A DNA stretch of 64,000 bases, from NCBI GenBank assembly GCA_963971575.1, contig OZ020617.1:41016606-41080605 (forward strand), read 5' to 3'. Under the pieces are notes generated by a model that saw nothing but the letters and a program-made list of their open reading frames with translations, was not told the origin of the DNA and did no database searches. The translations under genes were made by a program, and so were the position numbers. Each line of letters opens with the position of its first letter. Position 1 is the stretch's first letter. Shown here in pieces: positions 21,760-31,359 of this stretch. This stretch comes from Liopterus haemorrhoidalis. Its lineage: Eukaryota; Arthropoda; Insecta; Coleoptera; Dytiscidae.

Positions 21760-22156
21760 GCTATTCCAAACGATTAGGCGGAACTAAATGGAAATTTCGT
21801 TCTTTTAGGTTATCACGAAAAGGGACCTTGCTTGGTTTATTTCACGTTTCTGGTTTGGTATGTGAAAATTTAAAATTCCAACAGTGAAACCATGGAAACG
21901 AATGACATATGTCAAAAATTTTAATACTTTTTTCCATATTTTGAAGACAAAAAAATAAATGGATTTTTTTTATATATCGAATAACAAAAAAATAAAATGC
22001 AATGAAAAGGACATTTTATAATGACAATCAATTTAATCTAGAATTAGCAATATGAGTATGATTTACAAATCTTAAACAAAATGACCAAAAGTCCGAATTA
22101 ATAGATAAAAATTACTAGATTTCAATATCTAGTTCCGCCTAAACGTTTGGAATAGC
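21760..22156. mobile_element. MITE family T copy
   Basis: The ends GCTATTCCAAACGATTAGGC and, inverted, GGCTATTCCAAACGTTTAGG bound 397 bp with the family's internal CAAAAGTCC..AATTA segment. Confidence 0.75.
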
Positions 22157-22329
22157 CTTTATCTGCCTGACAGACAGGCAATCTGTCTATCCGAGATTCA
22201 CGCAAATTTGGTTTGATGATTAGAGTAAAAGCAGGATTCGAACATAGGTTATAAGGCTTTTCAAAATTTTTATTCTAAGAGGGTTAACTGTTTCGGGGTT
22301 GACTATTAAGCTTAAAATATTATAAAAAT

Positions 22330-22740
22330 ATATGAAAAATTATATATGACAAAAATAGTTTATAATAAGAAAACAAATCTTTTATTTATATATTTTTTTT
22401 TTTTTTTTTCATTTAGATGAATATTTGTAGAGTTACATGGAGCATACATATCTCTTATTATTGACTTAATAGCAAAATCATATATGACAAAAATAGTTTA
22501 TAATAAGGAAACAAATCTTTTATTTTCATGCAATTTTTCGAGTTACGTGGGACACCCTTAAGCTAAAATTTGACTTATCACCGAAAACGTATATGACAAA
22601 TATTGTTCATAATAAGAAATCAAACATTTTTTGTTGTATTTTGATTGGATGAATATTTAGGGAGTTACGGGGGAACACCGTAAAACTAAAATCTTGAAAT
22701 AGCTCACTTATTATTTACTTAATAATAGAAAATCTGTGTC
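22330..22740. repeat. Tandem ~120-bp repeat, three to four units
   Basis: Successive units share ATATGACAAAAATAGTTTAT, AAACAAATCTTTTATTT, GATGAATATTT, GAGTTAC and TCTCTTATTATTGACTTAAT. The same units occur in tandem at about 34990-35370 inside a different transposon, so this is a dispersed satellite-like family. Confidence 0.8.
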
Positions 22741-22880
22741 ATATATCTACTGTATTTGTTCAATTAGATCTTTTAAAACATCCCTGATTTCTACAGCTGA
22801 CACATTTATTTTTCAATAATTTAATCCGTTTTCTAGAAAACAGAATAGAAATACATTGTAGGTAAAGAAGTACAGACGGA

Positions 22881-23052
22881 TATTTTATAAAGGGAATGAC
22901 GTCACCGCAATCTTGGGTCCCTTTGTGTGTCTAAAGCGCCTCTGCTTTTATATATTGGTTAACTGTGTATATTCTATTTTAATTTACTTCAAGTAAGTAA
23001 GTTTCCTACGTATTATGTAACACAATAGGCAATTACGTCATTCTCTTTATAA
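22881..23052. mobile_element. Short MITE, TATAAAGGGAATGACGT ends
   Basis: TTTATAAAGGGAATGACGTC near 22882 is inverted as ACGTCATTCTCTTTATAAAT near 23034. About 170 bp. The exact duplication is ambiguous because the ends are themselves TA-rich. Confidence 0.55.
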
Positions 23053-23222
23053 ATAAATGCTACTGTACGTTAACCATTACTGTGCTGCCGAAATTTAGTT
23101 GGTTGATTTAAATTTTTAGCGCACAGCAACAATGACTCTTTACGCCTAAATCATTGAACTTCCGAAATAGATACATCTGGTCCCCTTAGTTAATCACAAA
23201 TCTTATCTGTTTTATTTTTCAG

Positions 23223-23444
23223 ACAGTACAAAAGGATGCTTTTGAAGATTTAGCTACAGTAGAAAAACGAATATATGAACAAGATTCAAGTATGGAAAGT
23301 ATGAAAAGAGATCACGAAAAAGAAATCGCAAGTCTAGTTCAAGAGTTAAAAGAAAAAGACATGTTCATAGCGAGACTAATAGATCAAAACGCACCAAGTC
23401 AGCCTTATTTTCTATATAGAGACCGACATGTTTCCTTTTCCTAG
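23223..23444 (+). CDS. Cep89: Cep89 exon 5 and stop
   Basis: The acceptor TTTTATTTTTCAG ends at 23222. The exon is in phase 0 and encodes 73 residues including FEDLATVEKRIYEQDSSMES and EIASLVQELKEKDMFIARL, ending ...FLYRDRHVSFS and TAG at 23442-23444. The vertebrate protein has a longer cysteine-containing tail that is absent here. Exons 1-5 total 1938 nt without an internal stop. Confidence 0.85.
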   Translation, partial: TVQKDAFEDLATVEKRIYEQDSSMESMKRDHEKEIASLVQELKEKDMFIARLIDQNAPSQPYFLYRDRHVSFS

Positions 23445-23456
23445 TCTACCCTTAAG

Positions 23457-23504
23457 AATAAAGCGAAATATTTATTAAAAGCTTTTATACTAGTCATTAA
23501 TAAA
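23457..23504 (+). terminator. Cep89: Cep89 polyadenylation signals
   Basis: AATAAA occurs at 23457-23462, 13 bp after the stop, and again at 23499-23504. The second gives a more usual 3' UTR length. Usage cannot be decided from sequence. Confidence 0.55.
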
Positions 23505-23719
23505 TTATTTTAAAAATATATGTGTTTTTATTTCCTTGAAATCTGTATAAATAAAATTGGAGACTTTTTTATCTTTTTTTTATTATTATTTATTCATTTA
23601 TTTGGCCGTATATATAGTTTCTAGCGTTTCAGATGGTTCTTCTTCTTCTTCTATGTTTATTGGCTTGGGTTTCCCATTCCGCTAGTGCTTAGCAGCATTA
23701 TAGATTAAAAATTTCTATC

Positions 23720-24022
23720 CCCCCTGGAGCACACAAAGGGGGGGTCGAACCCCCCCCCCCCCCGTACGTGAGACGTGAGGACCTTTTTTTTGCTCTTCAT
23801 TTAAAATTTAGAAGTGAGGGAGGACCTTTTTTTTTGCTCTTCACTTAAAACTTAGAAGTGAGGACCTTTTTTTTGCTCTTAACTTAAAATTTAGAAGGGA
23901 GGACCTTTATTTTTGCTATTTACTTAAAATTTAGAAGGGAGGACCTTTATTTTTGCTCTTGTGTTTATAAAAATTATGTATAATTGGACCCCCCCCAAGC
24001 CAAAAATCTGTGTGCGCCCCTG
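23720..24022. mobile_element. hAT-like element packed with GAGGACC units
   Basis: The right end AATCTGTGTGCGCCCCTG faces a degenerate left end CCTGGAGCACACAAAGGGGG. The interior has four copies of a ~50-bp unit (GAGGACC, poly-T, GCTCTTCACTTAAAATTTAG) and a poly-C tract at 23749-23763. It lies just downstream of Cep89. Confidence 0.65.
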
Positions 24023-24589
24023 CTTGTAAGTAGAGTAAAATTGTACTATTCCAAATGGTTGTTAAGACGATATTCGTTAACTAACCAATTTCTGTCTGTC
24101 TGTTTATCTGAGACTCGCGTAAAAACGGCAGAATAAATTTTCATGTTATTTGGCACGCTAACCTAGTAAAACCAGAATTTGAACACAAACTATATGGCAT
24201 CCCAAAATTGCACTCTCAAGAGCGTGTTTCAGGTTAAAACTATTTAATTAAAACTTAAAATACCTTCCTTGTTATTGACTTCACAGCAAAAAAGTTTAGA
24301 ACATAATTTGTTTATAAAATGAAAAAACATTTTTTTTTCCTATACATTTTTAAGGTTGTATTGAGAAGTGACATTACCGTTGGCGGCGCTGTTTTTCAAG
24401 GCAATATGGCTGAATTGTCTATTGTCTAGTATTCAGCTGTCAATATGCCAACAGCGAACAGGTTAATTTAAGCACAGTACATATTTATTTTATGAAAATG
24501 TATTTATCGATATTCTAACAAAAAATCAACACTAGAAAATATATAATAATTTCAAACAGTACTACAGTCGCGTAGTACAATATTTGACC

Positions 24590-24740
24590 ACCAGACTGCG
24601 TATCCGAGCGTGTCAGTTCTCAATAGGTATGATCAAAAAACCCTTATAATGTCACACATGTGTCTATCTGTTCGGCAGAAATTGTGGCCAGTGGCTGCAC
24701 ATATATAGTTGAAATTTGGCATGCTTGTACAACTTTTTGG
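24590..24740 (-). repeat. Fragment of CAGA/tRNA-like dispersed family
   Basis: ATGATCAAAAAACCCTTATA, then TCTATCTGTTCGGCAG and GTTGAAATTTGGCATGCTTG match the 55141-56095 copy in the same orientation. The microsatellite here is short and decayed. Confidence 0.65.
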
Positions 24741-24803
24741 CCCATATACATGAGAATAACAGAGTTCAATATATATATATGGTGGGAAAAATAAACAAAT
24801 ATA

Positions 24804-25746
24804 GGCTATTGCAAACGTTTAAGTGGAAGTAACTGGAATTTTCATTTTTGTAAGTTGTCATGAGCTTTCATTTTAATGTGTGAAAAGGGATTTTGCTAAA
24901 CAAAATTATCAACAGCCTCACTTAAACGGTAAAAGTTACCAAAATTTAAAACCTAGTTCTGCTTAAGGCTGCGTATAACCCCCAGTGGTTACTAATTTCT
25001 TATACAAAAATACAAATCTAAAATAAAATTAGTATTAATCTATACATCAAATTTTGCACCGAATTTTTATCTATCTAATAAGATATTTTTAATTGTAGAA
25101 ACATTTATTGTAAAAATATTATCGCTCCATAACTTAAAAATAGACATCAGCGATACTGTTCTGTAATTTTTTAAATCTATTTGTGGGTTTCAAATAACTT
25201 TTATATTTATATAGATTTGTGTAGAAATGTTCAAATAATACGTCAACATTTTTTCGACTTGATTCTTTATAGTTTAGAACCTTCGTAGAAAAATATTATA
25301 CTTGATGATAATGGAATGCCACTTGGTACACGTATTCTTTACGAAGATTAAATCATTTTTCTTGTAACATCTATTTTGAAAACCGCGGCAGATTCAAGAT
25401 GGCGGCAAAAATAGACTACCAAGTATAATAACTATAAATAGTTTTCACAATAGAGCAAAATAGCTATAAACATATTTGTAGAATGAAGCTTTAAGTACAA
25501 TTTGCCGCATCGTACGCAAATATGCGTCAATTGGTTTACAAGATGGCGTCTATAATGCAATTTGCTTATTTAAAATTACAGTACAGTTTTTTCTACAATT
25601 AAAAATATCCTATTAGATAGATACAAATTCGCTGCAAATTTTGATATATAGATTGTTATTAATTTTATTGTGGATTATTAGTTTTGTATAAGAAACTATT
25701 GAGAGCTATAGGGTTGTGCGCCGCCTTAAACCAAAGAAACAGGCTA
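24804..25746. mobile_element. MITE family T copy split by TTAA element
   Basis: The left end GGCTATTGCAAACGTTTAAG and right end ACCAAAGAAACAGGCTA bound a copy whose junction at 24963-25729 holds the element described next. Confidence 0.7.
24967..25725. mobile_element. TTAA-flanked element with ~150-bp TIRs
   Basis: TTAA occurs at 24963-24966 and 25726-25729. The ends begin GGCTGCGTATAACCC and, inverted, GGCGGCGCACAACCC. The inverted similarity continues inward for about 150 bp (ATCTATCTAATAAGATATTT faces AAATATCCTATTAGATAGAT). No coding sequence. TTAA targeting is used by piggyBac and Kolobok; neither can be chosen here. Confidence 0.8.
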
Positions 25747-26512
25747 TATGTATTTAACGAACAAATACATATATTTTTTAAAATTTTGAATGATATATCA
25801 AAGCTCATGATACATAGATAATCCAACAAAAATTTATTTTTGCATAATCTAATATTTTTATTGAATTTTCGTCAAAAATGTGAGCTTATGTCCACCACCC
25901 TATTTCCGGAGGGGGTTGGTCTAAATTTTAAAAATTATCTCATTACTGTACATTGATGAGCTCAACAAGAATTTTGGATAAGATTATTATTTAAATAAAT
26001 ATCGATTTTTTGTGAAAAATTGTTTCTTAAAATTAAATATATGGTATCGAAAAAAATCTCTTAAAGATTAAAAAATTGATGTGAAGTGTGAATTTTCACA
26101 CATTTCAGGGTTTTGCAGGTATTTAGTAAATGAATGATGATTATTTGGGATGCCAAAACAAATTTTATGTCAAAATATTTTTTTATGAATTTTAATTCGA
26201 ATGCCTATTACCATTATTTAAGTTTCTAAAGATGTGCAGTATTTTTTTTATATATCAAGGTTCATTAAGATTTTGAAAATTGCACCTATGGCTTCCATTG
26301 GTTGTTTTTAGTCATAGCTCCTCCCCTTTGATTTCGTGTACATTCAAATATAGAATTAAATTAAAATTTCAACAATTTCCACTGGTTATTAAATTTACGC
26401 TTTTAAAAATTAAATGCAACAATTGTCAAAATATAACTAGAATTTTGAAAAAATAATTTAAACAATATAAAAATGCAAAAAAAAATAAAAATAAATTGTC
26501 TCCTTTCGTAGG

Positions 26513-26575
26513 ATTCGAACTAATTTTCTTGGGCAGAATGCTAGTATCTTAGCCACTGCACCAAGACAAACGTTA
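26513..26575 (-). other. tRNA-like segment in dispersed element
   Basis: On the minus strand GTCTTGGTGCAGTGGCTAAG is an A-box-like start and TTAGTTCGAATCCTACG is B-box-like, about 60 bp apart overall. The stems do not close well enough to call a functional tRNA. Confidence 0.5.
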
Positions 26576-27048
26576 CTGTTTAACGTGTTACATAACTATA
26601 AGTTTTCAACATTATTAGGAAAAAAACACAAAAAATGCTTTTATTCCAAAAACGTTATCTGATCAAAAATTCCTGTTGTACTATTCCGGTTCACACCAAT
26701 GTACATTACTTAGAATTTTTTCAGATTTTTAGTTTAAACCATCTGGGCTACAGGGTGTGGGACAAAAATTTTTTTTGCACAATTTTGGCTAAAATCGCTT
26801 CAAAATAATTTATTTTGCAAAAATAAAAATTTGATCGGTAATCCACGTACCAAGGGCTTTCATTAGATACCCTATTCAGAATTTAAAAAAAATATTTTTT
26901 TTTTCGATGAGCACATATTTGTTTATATTTTTAGGGGGATATGTTTTTTAGATGTTTTAGTATTTTTCCTATGTGCGGGTCAAAGAGTTGTATAAGCATG
27001 CCAAATTTCAACTCTCTAGGTTTAGCCGTTTGGTTACAATTTTTACCG

Positions 27049-27083
27049 AACAGACAGACAGAAAGACAGACAGACAGACAGAC
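27049..27083. repeat. (CAGA)n microsatellite
   Basis: About eight CAGA units with one AAGA interruption, at the fixed position within the dispersed element. Confidence 0.85.
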
Positions 27084-27167
27084 GACAAAATGACGGTATA
27101 AGGGTTTTTTGGTCATACCTACAAAATCCTAAAAACGAAAAGTAGTTTTTTAATCGGGGCCCTAGAC

Positions 27168-27448
27168 TAGGGTGACCATTCGTCCCGCATTTTAACATTT
27201 TGTCCCGCATTAAGATGCGTCCCGCAAAAGTCCCGCATTTTAACATTTTGTCCCGAATTTTGGATTTGGGAGGTAAGGACCTTCTTTTTTCTCTTCACTT
27301 GGATTTTGGAGGTGAAGACCTTTTTTTTTGCTCTTCACTTGGATTTTGGGAGATAAGGACCTTCTTTTTTCTCTTCACTTGGATTTTGGAGGTGAAGACC
27401 TTTTTTTTGCTGCGTCCCGCATTGCCTTCTTAAGAAATCGTCACCCTA
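27168..27448. mobile_element. hAT-like MITE, TAGGGTGACC ends
   Basis: The left end TAGGGTGACCATTCGTCCC and right end CGTCACCCTA are inverted. The flanks CCCTAGAC and CCCTAGGC match at seven of eight. The interior is four units of the ~50-bp GGACC + poly-T + CTCTTCACTTGGATTTTGG minisatellite between copies of GTCCCGCATTTTAACATTTT. Confidence 0.85.
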
Positions 27449-27579
27449 CCCTAGGCAAAGTTCTTATTGCGGGCCTTACTAGTTAATAAAATAATAGAAA
27501 AAATTTATAATAAAACCGTCTTGCGGGCCCCAAAAAAATGCGGACCCTAGGCAGTTGCCTAAGCCAAAGTCCGCCCCTG
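27449..27579. mobile_element. Right part of a CAGGGGCGGAC element
   Basis: The end AAGTCCGCCCCTGG is a hAT-like terminus. The 27168-27448 MITE inserted into its left part (GGGGCCCTAGAC at 27156). Its far left end was not found. Confidence 0.5.
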
Positions 27580-27719
27580 GACTTGATGTAAGCATATCTC
27601 AAGTACGGTTGTTAGTCTCTAGATCTAGATGGAATCACGTACTTTATGATTTATATGTACCCACAATTTGTTTTCACTTACTAAATACCTATAAAACCCT
27701 GAAATGTCTCAAAACTTAC

Positions 27720-27990
27720 ATTTCACCAGGGAGGACTCACGGGCTTGAGCCTCCCCCCAGCTCAAAAAACACGTGATTTTAGTGTTTTAAGGTATAGACG
27801 TGAATTATAGAGCTGAAGAACTTTTTTTGTTAATACTGCTCGTATTATGGAAGTGAAGACATTTTGTTTTTCAGGTCATCACTTATATTTCAGAAACGAG
27901 GACCTTTGTGTTAAGGTTTCACTTGTATTATGGAAGTGAGGACCTTTCTTTTTTAGGTCAGTACTTGCATTTTTTAAAATAAAGAGTACC
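27720..27990. repeat. GAGGACC minisatellite units
   Basis: Three to four ~55-bp units (AAGTGAGGACCTTT, poly-T, AGGTCATCACTTGTATTT) follow a GC-rich start CAGGGAGGACTCACGGGC at 27727. Probably another hAT-like MITE of the same group, with unclear ends. Confidence 0.5.
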
Positions 27991-28258
27991 TACTAGTACT
28001 GAGTAATTTCCCGATTCTTACCCTTTTAAAACAATATTGGCTTCTGAGCCTCTTTCTCGCACACGCTTTGCATGAATGAGTGAAAAAGAAAAACAAGTTG
28101 ATTATTGATTCGTTCATTAGTCATTTGAACAGATTTCATTAAAAAACAGAACTGTATGTAGAAAAGTTGTTTAAAATGAAGAAATTAATATTTGTCAAAA
28201 CGCGTATAACGCACAGGTTCTGTAGGTAGTATAAAAAAATATGGTGACTATTTCACCT

Positions 28259-28332
28259 AGGCCCCGGAGGGATTCGAACCCTCGATCTCCTGTTTACTAG
28301 ACAGGCGCTTTAACCAACTAAGCCACGGCGCC
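28259..28332 (-). tRNA. tRNA-Thr(AGT)
   Basis: The 74-nt gene begins GGCGCCGTGGCTTAGTTGG. The anticodon arm is CTGTCTAGTAAACAG with anticodon AGT, and the T arm is GAGGGTTCGAATCCCTC. The A box (TGGCTTAGTTGG) and B box (GGTTCGAATCC) are intact. The acceptor stem pairs except at position 4 (G opposite G). A run of seven Ts lies about 20 nt past the 3' end on the minus strand. Probably functional; the mismatch is the only blemish. Confidence 0.9.
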
Positions 28333-28545
28333 GATGCGGTCCCTTAGATTAAATTTTAGTATATTTACGATAAAATTAATTAAAATAACATAATTTACAT
28401 TGATTTTCCTAATCAATTTTAAAATATTTTTATTTACTGGTTCAAATGATATTTAAAGTGACTTTATTTACTATGAAAACGGTAGATGATTTTAATATTT
28501 GTTTTTAATTGTAAATATTATAATTTGGAGTTAAAAAAAAATATT

Positions 28546-28617
28546 TAGCAGAACGTGGTTTCGATCCACGGACCTCTGGGTTATGGGCCCAGCACGCTTC
28601 CACTGCGCCACTCTGCT
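28546..28617 (-). tRNA. Initiator tRNA-Met(CAT), copy 1
   Basis: A 72-nt gene with the initiator features AGCAGAGTGGCGCAGTGGAA, anticodon arm CTGGGCCCATAACCCAG and the ATCGAAA T-loop that replaces TTCG in eukaryotic initiators. The acceptor 3' strand ends TTCTGCT, giving a G-T wobble at pair 7. Nine Ts follow the gene on its strand (28541 down to 28533). Confidence 0.95.
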
Positions 28618-29089
28618 CTTGCAATAAATGGACTTTAAGACGGTATATTAACTAGAAATAACGTATTTTCTTATTCTTTGTATTTATTGACTAATATCCT
28701 GTTTATAACGTTTCTCCATATTTTATTTTACATAAACTAATATATTAGAACAAATTAAAAATTTATATTATAAATTAAGTGTTCCGGGATACATTTCTGT
28801 TAACATAGTTGCATACAACTCCAGGGGCAAATTGTTAAAATCTGATGCAATATTATGTAAACATTAAATTTAGTATCCACAAATATTATTAATAGCATAT
28901 TTTTATTTACAAACAAAATGGTTATTACGTACATAAATCTTTTTAATATGAGTATTATAAAAGAATTATATATTTGTTTTCACAATCAGTGATTTATAAA
29001 GCCAATTTAACTAGTTTTGAACAATATGTGTAGCGGGTTGTATAAGTTAGGTGGCAATGTGATGCTTAAAATCGGACGTATTCAACAAG

Positions 29090-29161
29090 AGCAGAGTGGC
29101 GCAGTGGAAGCGTGCTGGGCCCATAACCCAGAGGTCCGTGGATCGAAACCACGCTCTGCTA
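29090..29161 (+). tRNA. Initiator tRNA-Met(CAT), copy 2
   Basis: Same 72-nt sequence as copy 1 but on the + strand, with a perfect acceptor stem (AGCAGAG/CTCTGCT). A T9 terminator starts at 29165, four bases after the gene. Confidence 0.97.
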
Positions 29162-29597
29162 ACATTTTTTTTTCTTCGTTTATCGAACGATTACATACTT
29201 TTTCTTAAAAATCAATGTAAATATTTAAGTTAACTTGAAAATAAATTAATTCATTCATTTTTTATTATCAAAAAGTATTCAGGAAAATTTGTAATTGAAT
29301 CATTCAATTTAATTTATACAACATAACTATAATTTTTAAGTTGACAGTATTACTGATTATTCCTTTAGATGATAATTTTTGATGTAAATAAAGATCACTC
29401 GGCTTTTTGGAATAACAATTTTTAGCTTCATCAGTATAGCTTTAAACTTTGCTTGAGCTACAAATTGACTAGCGAAACTTGTGATTCGGAATTAAAAAAC
29501 TAAATAACTTGTTCGAAAAGCCGAATGATTTTTATTTACATCATCTTATTCACTGGACGTCATCCTTTATACATAAATAGTTTTCAAAAATTTCACA

Positions 29598-29669
29598 TAG
29601 CAGAGCATGGTTTCGATCCACGGACCTCTGGGTTATGGGCCCAGCACGCTTCCACTGCGCCACTCTGCT
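29598..29669 (-). tRNA. Initiator tRNA-Met(CAT), copy 3
   Basis: Identical in layout to copies 1 and 2; the T stem has one G-T pair (CGTGG/CCATG). Five Ts lie downstream at 29590-29586. The 5' flank (CTTGTTATAAA, then TTTATCTGCAAAAATTTCA) resembles that of copy 4, showing the two arose by duplication of a larger segment. Confidence 0.95.
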
Positions 29670-29944
29670 CTTGTTATAAAGTTGTACTTAACATTAAGAG
29701 TTTATCTGCAAAAATTTCATGCTTGACAACATAAAAAATAAACTCATGATAGGCAAAAATAAAATGGAAATAAATACATAGTAATAAGTAAAATAAAGAT
29801 AATAGCTTCACTGAAACTCAACATAAATGGAAACTCGTAAAACGATTCAGGGGATTAAGACCAATTTAAGTCAGTCATAAATATTATTTTTACAAGTTGG
29901 CAGCAGGACTTTATTTAATAATATTATTAATAATAGATTCCCAA

Positions 29945-30110
29945 AGGTTCCAAGATAAGCGCATAGGGGCATAGAAGGTAAATTCTCCGTTTCTAGACCG
30001 TCGGTCATAGATATTAGAGCTACGTGGTCAATGTGACGTTTCGACCGGTCCTATTATCCATGAATTAACACGCACTCATTTTAAGTATTAAATACTTAAA
30101 AATTAGGACT
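29945..30110 (-). mobile_element. SINE family A, 3' portion
   Basis: TCTAGACCGTCGGTCATAGA, TACGTGGTCAATGTGACGTT and CTCATTTTAAGTATTAAATA match 600-720 of this window in the same orientation. The tRNA-derived head is missing. Confidence 0.75.
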
Positions 30111-30194
30111 TTTAGGCTGATTGAAAAACTAACTTTATTTTAGAAATTATGTTTGTATTACGATTTTTCACTTATGTCGGGGTTCTTTATACTT

Positions 30195-30359
30195 GACGTC
30201 ATACATGAGGACGGAGGAGGTACAAAATTTTTTTTTGCTCTTCACTTGAAATTGAAATTTTGCCCTGTATTAATAATAAGTTTTAAATATATAATATTTC
30301 TTTGTAAAAATTTCGTATAATTGGACCCCTCCAAGCCAAAAATCTGTGTGCGCCCCTGG
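30195..30359. mobile_element. hAT-like fragment, CTGTGTGCGCCCCTGG end
   Basis: The right end AAAAATCTGTGTGCGCCCCT is shared with 23720-24022. The left part contains one GAGGAC..TTTTTTTTGCTCTTCACTT unit. The left terminus is unclear. Confidence 0.5.
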
Positions 30360-30378
30360 TTATACATAAATGTTTATA

Positions 30379-30892
30379 CAGTGAATTTATTTTTTAATGC
30401 AACATGTACTATGTCATTACCATGTATACAGTTTTTGACAGCAATATAAATCGTGTTCATTTTCATTTGCAACATAGAAAAAACCATATTTACTAGCAAA
30501 ATCAAAATATTTTATTGAACATACAAATAAAAAAAAAGAAAATAAATAACTAATAAAAACTTATAATAAATGTTCAAAAGTTTCTCCGTTTATTTGCATA
30601 CAAAATGTGAAGCGATCATAAAAATGATTCAAAACATTCAGCAATTGCTCTTGAGGTATATTGTTGGATACTTGAACAATTTGTTTTGCAGTTCAGCAAC
30701 ATCCCTAAGTTCTCCATTATATACTTTGGCCTTTAAATATCCCCAATAAAAAGAAATCATTGGGTGCCAAATCCGGAGATCTCGCTGGCCAATTCATCGA
30801 CCCTCCTCTTCCAATCCAGCTATTTGGGAACTCCAAAAACTGTATCCATGGTAATGACATAGTACATGTTGCATTAAAAAATAAATTCACTG
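30379..30892 (-). mobile_element. TIR transposon with DDE transposase relic
   Basis: The ends are inverted copies over about 50 bp (CAGTGAATTTATTTTTTAAT, then GCAACATGTACTATGTCATT), each next to TA (30377-30378, 30893-30894). The interior holds the C-terminal part of a DDE transposase on the minus strand. At 514 bp it is an internal-deletion derivative of a Tc1/mariner-superfamily element. Confidence 0.8.
30560..30850 (-). pseudogene. IS630/Tc1-type transposase C-terminal relic
   Basis: The minus strand reads GGSMNWPARSPDLAPNDFFL, the final-catalytic-residue block found as GPI.WP.RSPDL.PLDFFLWG in insect IS630/Tc1-like transposases. After frame changes come a FKYPTIYL-type helix and DRFTFCMQINGETFEHLL to the stop, matching the usual ...R..C...NG.HFEHLL ending. 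Everything N-terminal to the last acidic residue is lost. Confidence 0.75.
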
Positions 30893-31282
30893 TATGTACA
30901 TCCACAGAAAATTGGTTGATGTAATGCAGTCACATATGTATTTATTGTCAATAAATTCACATGAAAGCGTTATTTTACTCATTTTATAGTTATTTCTGTA
31001 ACTCGAATTTTCTATATCTCGATTTTTTTCAGTGAACTATGATAATTCGACTTCATGGACCCAAATAAAGAAATCAAAACTTATTCCACTAAATATAAAA
31101 TTTTGTTTATAGAAAAAACATGTAATATAAAACAAAATTAATCTATTTCTTATTAATCTTTAAGGTTATTAATTGTTCAAGGGTTGAATTTAATTCATAC
31201 AATAAAGCAATTATAATTCTGTTTTTTAAGAACTGACCATAACCAGTTCGCACTTTAGTTAATAATTTTTAAAAATTTTGCT

Positions 31283-31354
31283 TAGCAGAGCGTGGTTTCG
31301 ATCCACGGACCTCTGGGTTATGGGCCCAGCACGCTTCCACTGCGCCACTCTGCT
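31283..31354 (-). tRNA. Initiator tRNA-Met(CAT), copy 4
   Basis: Intact 72-nt initiator tRNA with perfect acceptor and T stems. Five Ts lie at 31275-31271 on the minus strand. The upstream flank (CTTGTTATAAATGTTATG..TTTATCTATAAAAATTCCA) is similar to that of copy 3. Confidence 0.97.
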
Positions 31355-31359
31355 CTTGT

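Larger units (their letters stand above)
26079..27145 (+). mobile_element. ~1 kb dispersed element, tRNA-like core, CAGA run
   Basis: The copy begins near GATGTGAAGTGTGAATTTTC and ends near GGTCATACCTACAAAATCCT. The minus-strand copy at 55141-56095 has the same parts in the same order: the left block, a tRNA-like segment, GTGTGGGACAAAAATTTT, TGCCAAATTTCAACTCTC, a CAGA microsatellite and GACGGTATAAGGGTTTTTTG. Partial copies lie at 15195, 24590, 34140, 49200 and 53280. No protein is encoded, so it is non-autonomous; its class is unknown. Confidence 0.7.

Noticed and set aside
29017..29208. 63-codon frame over a tRNA
   Set aside because: Reads through initiator tRNA copy 2; the frame at 31259-31471 likewise overlaps copy 4.
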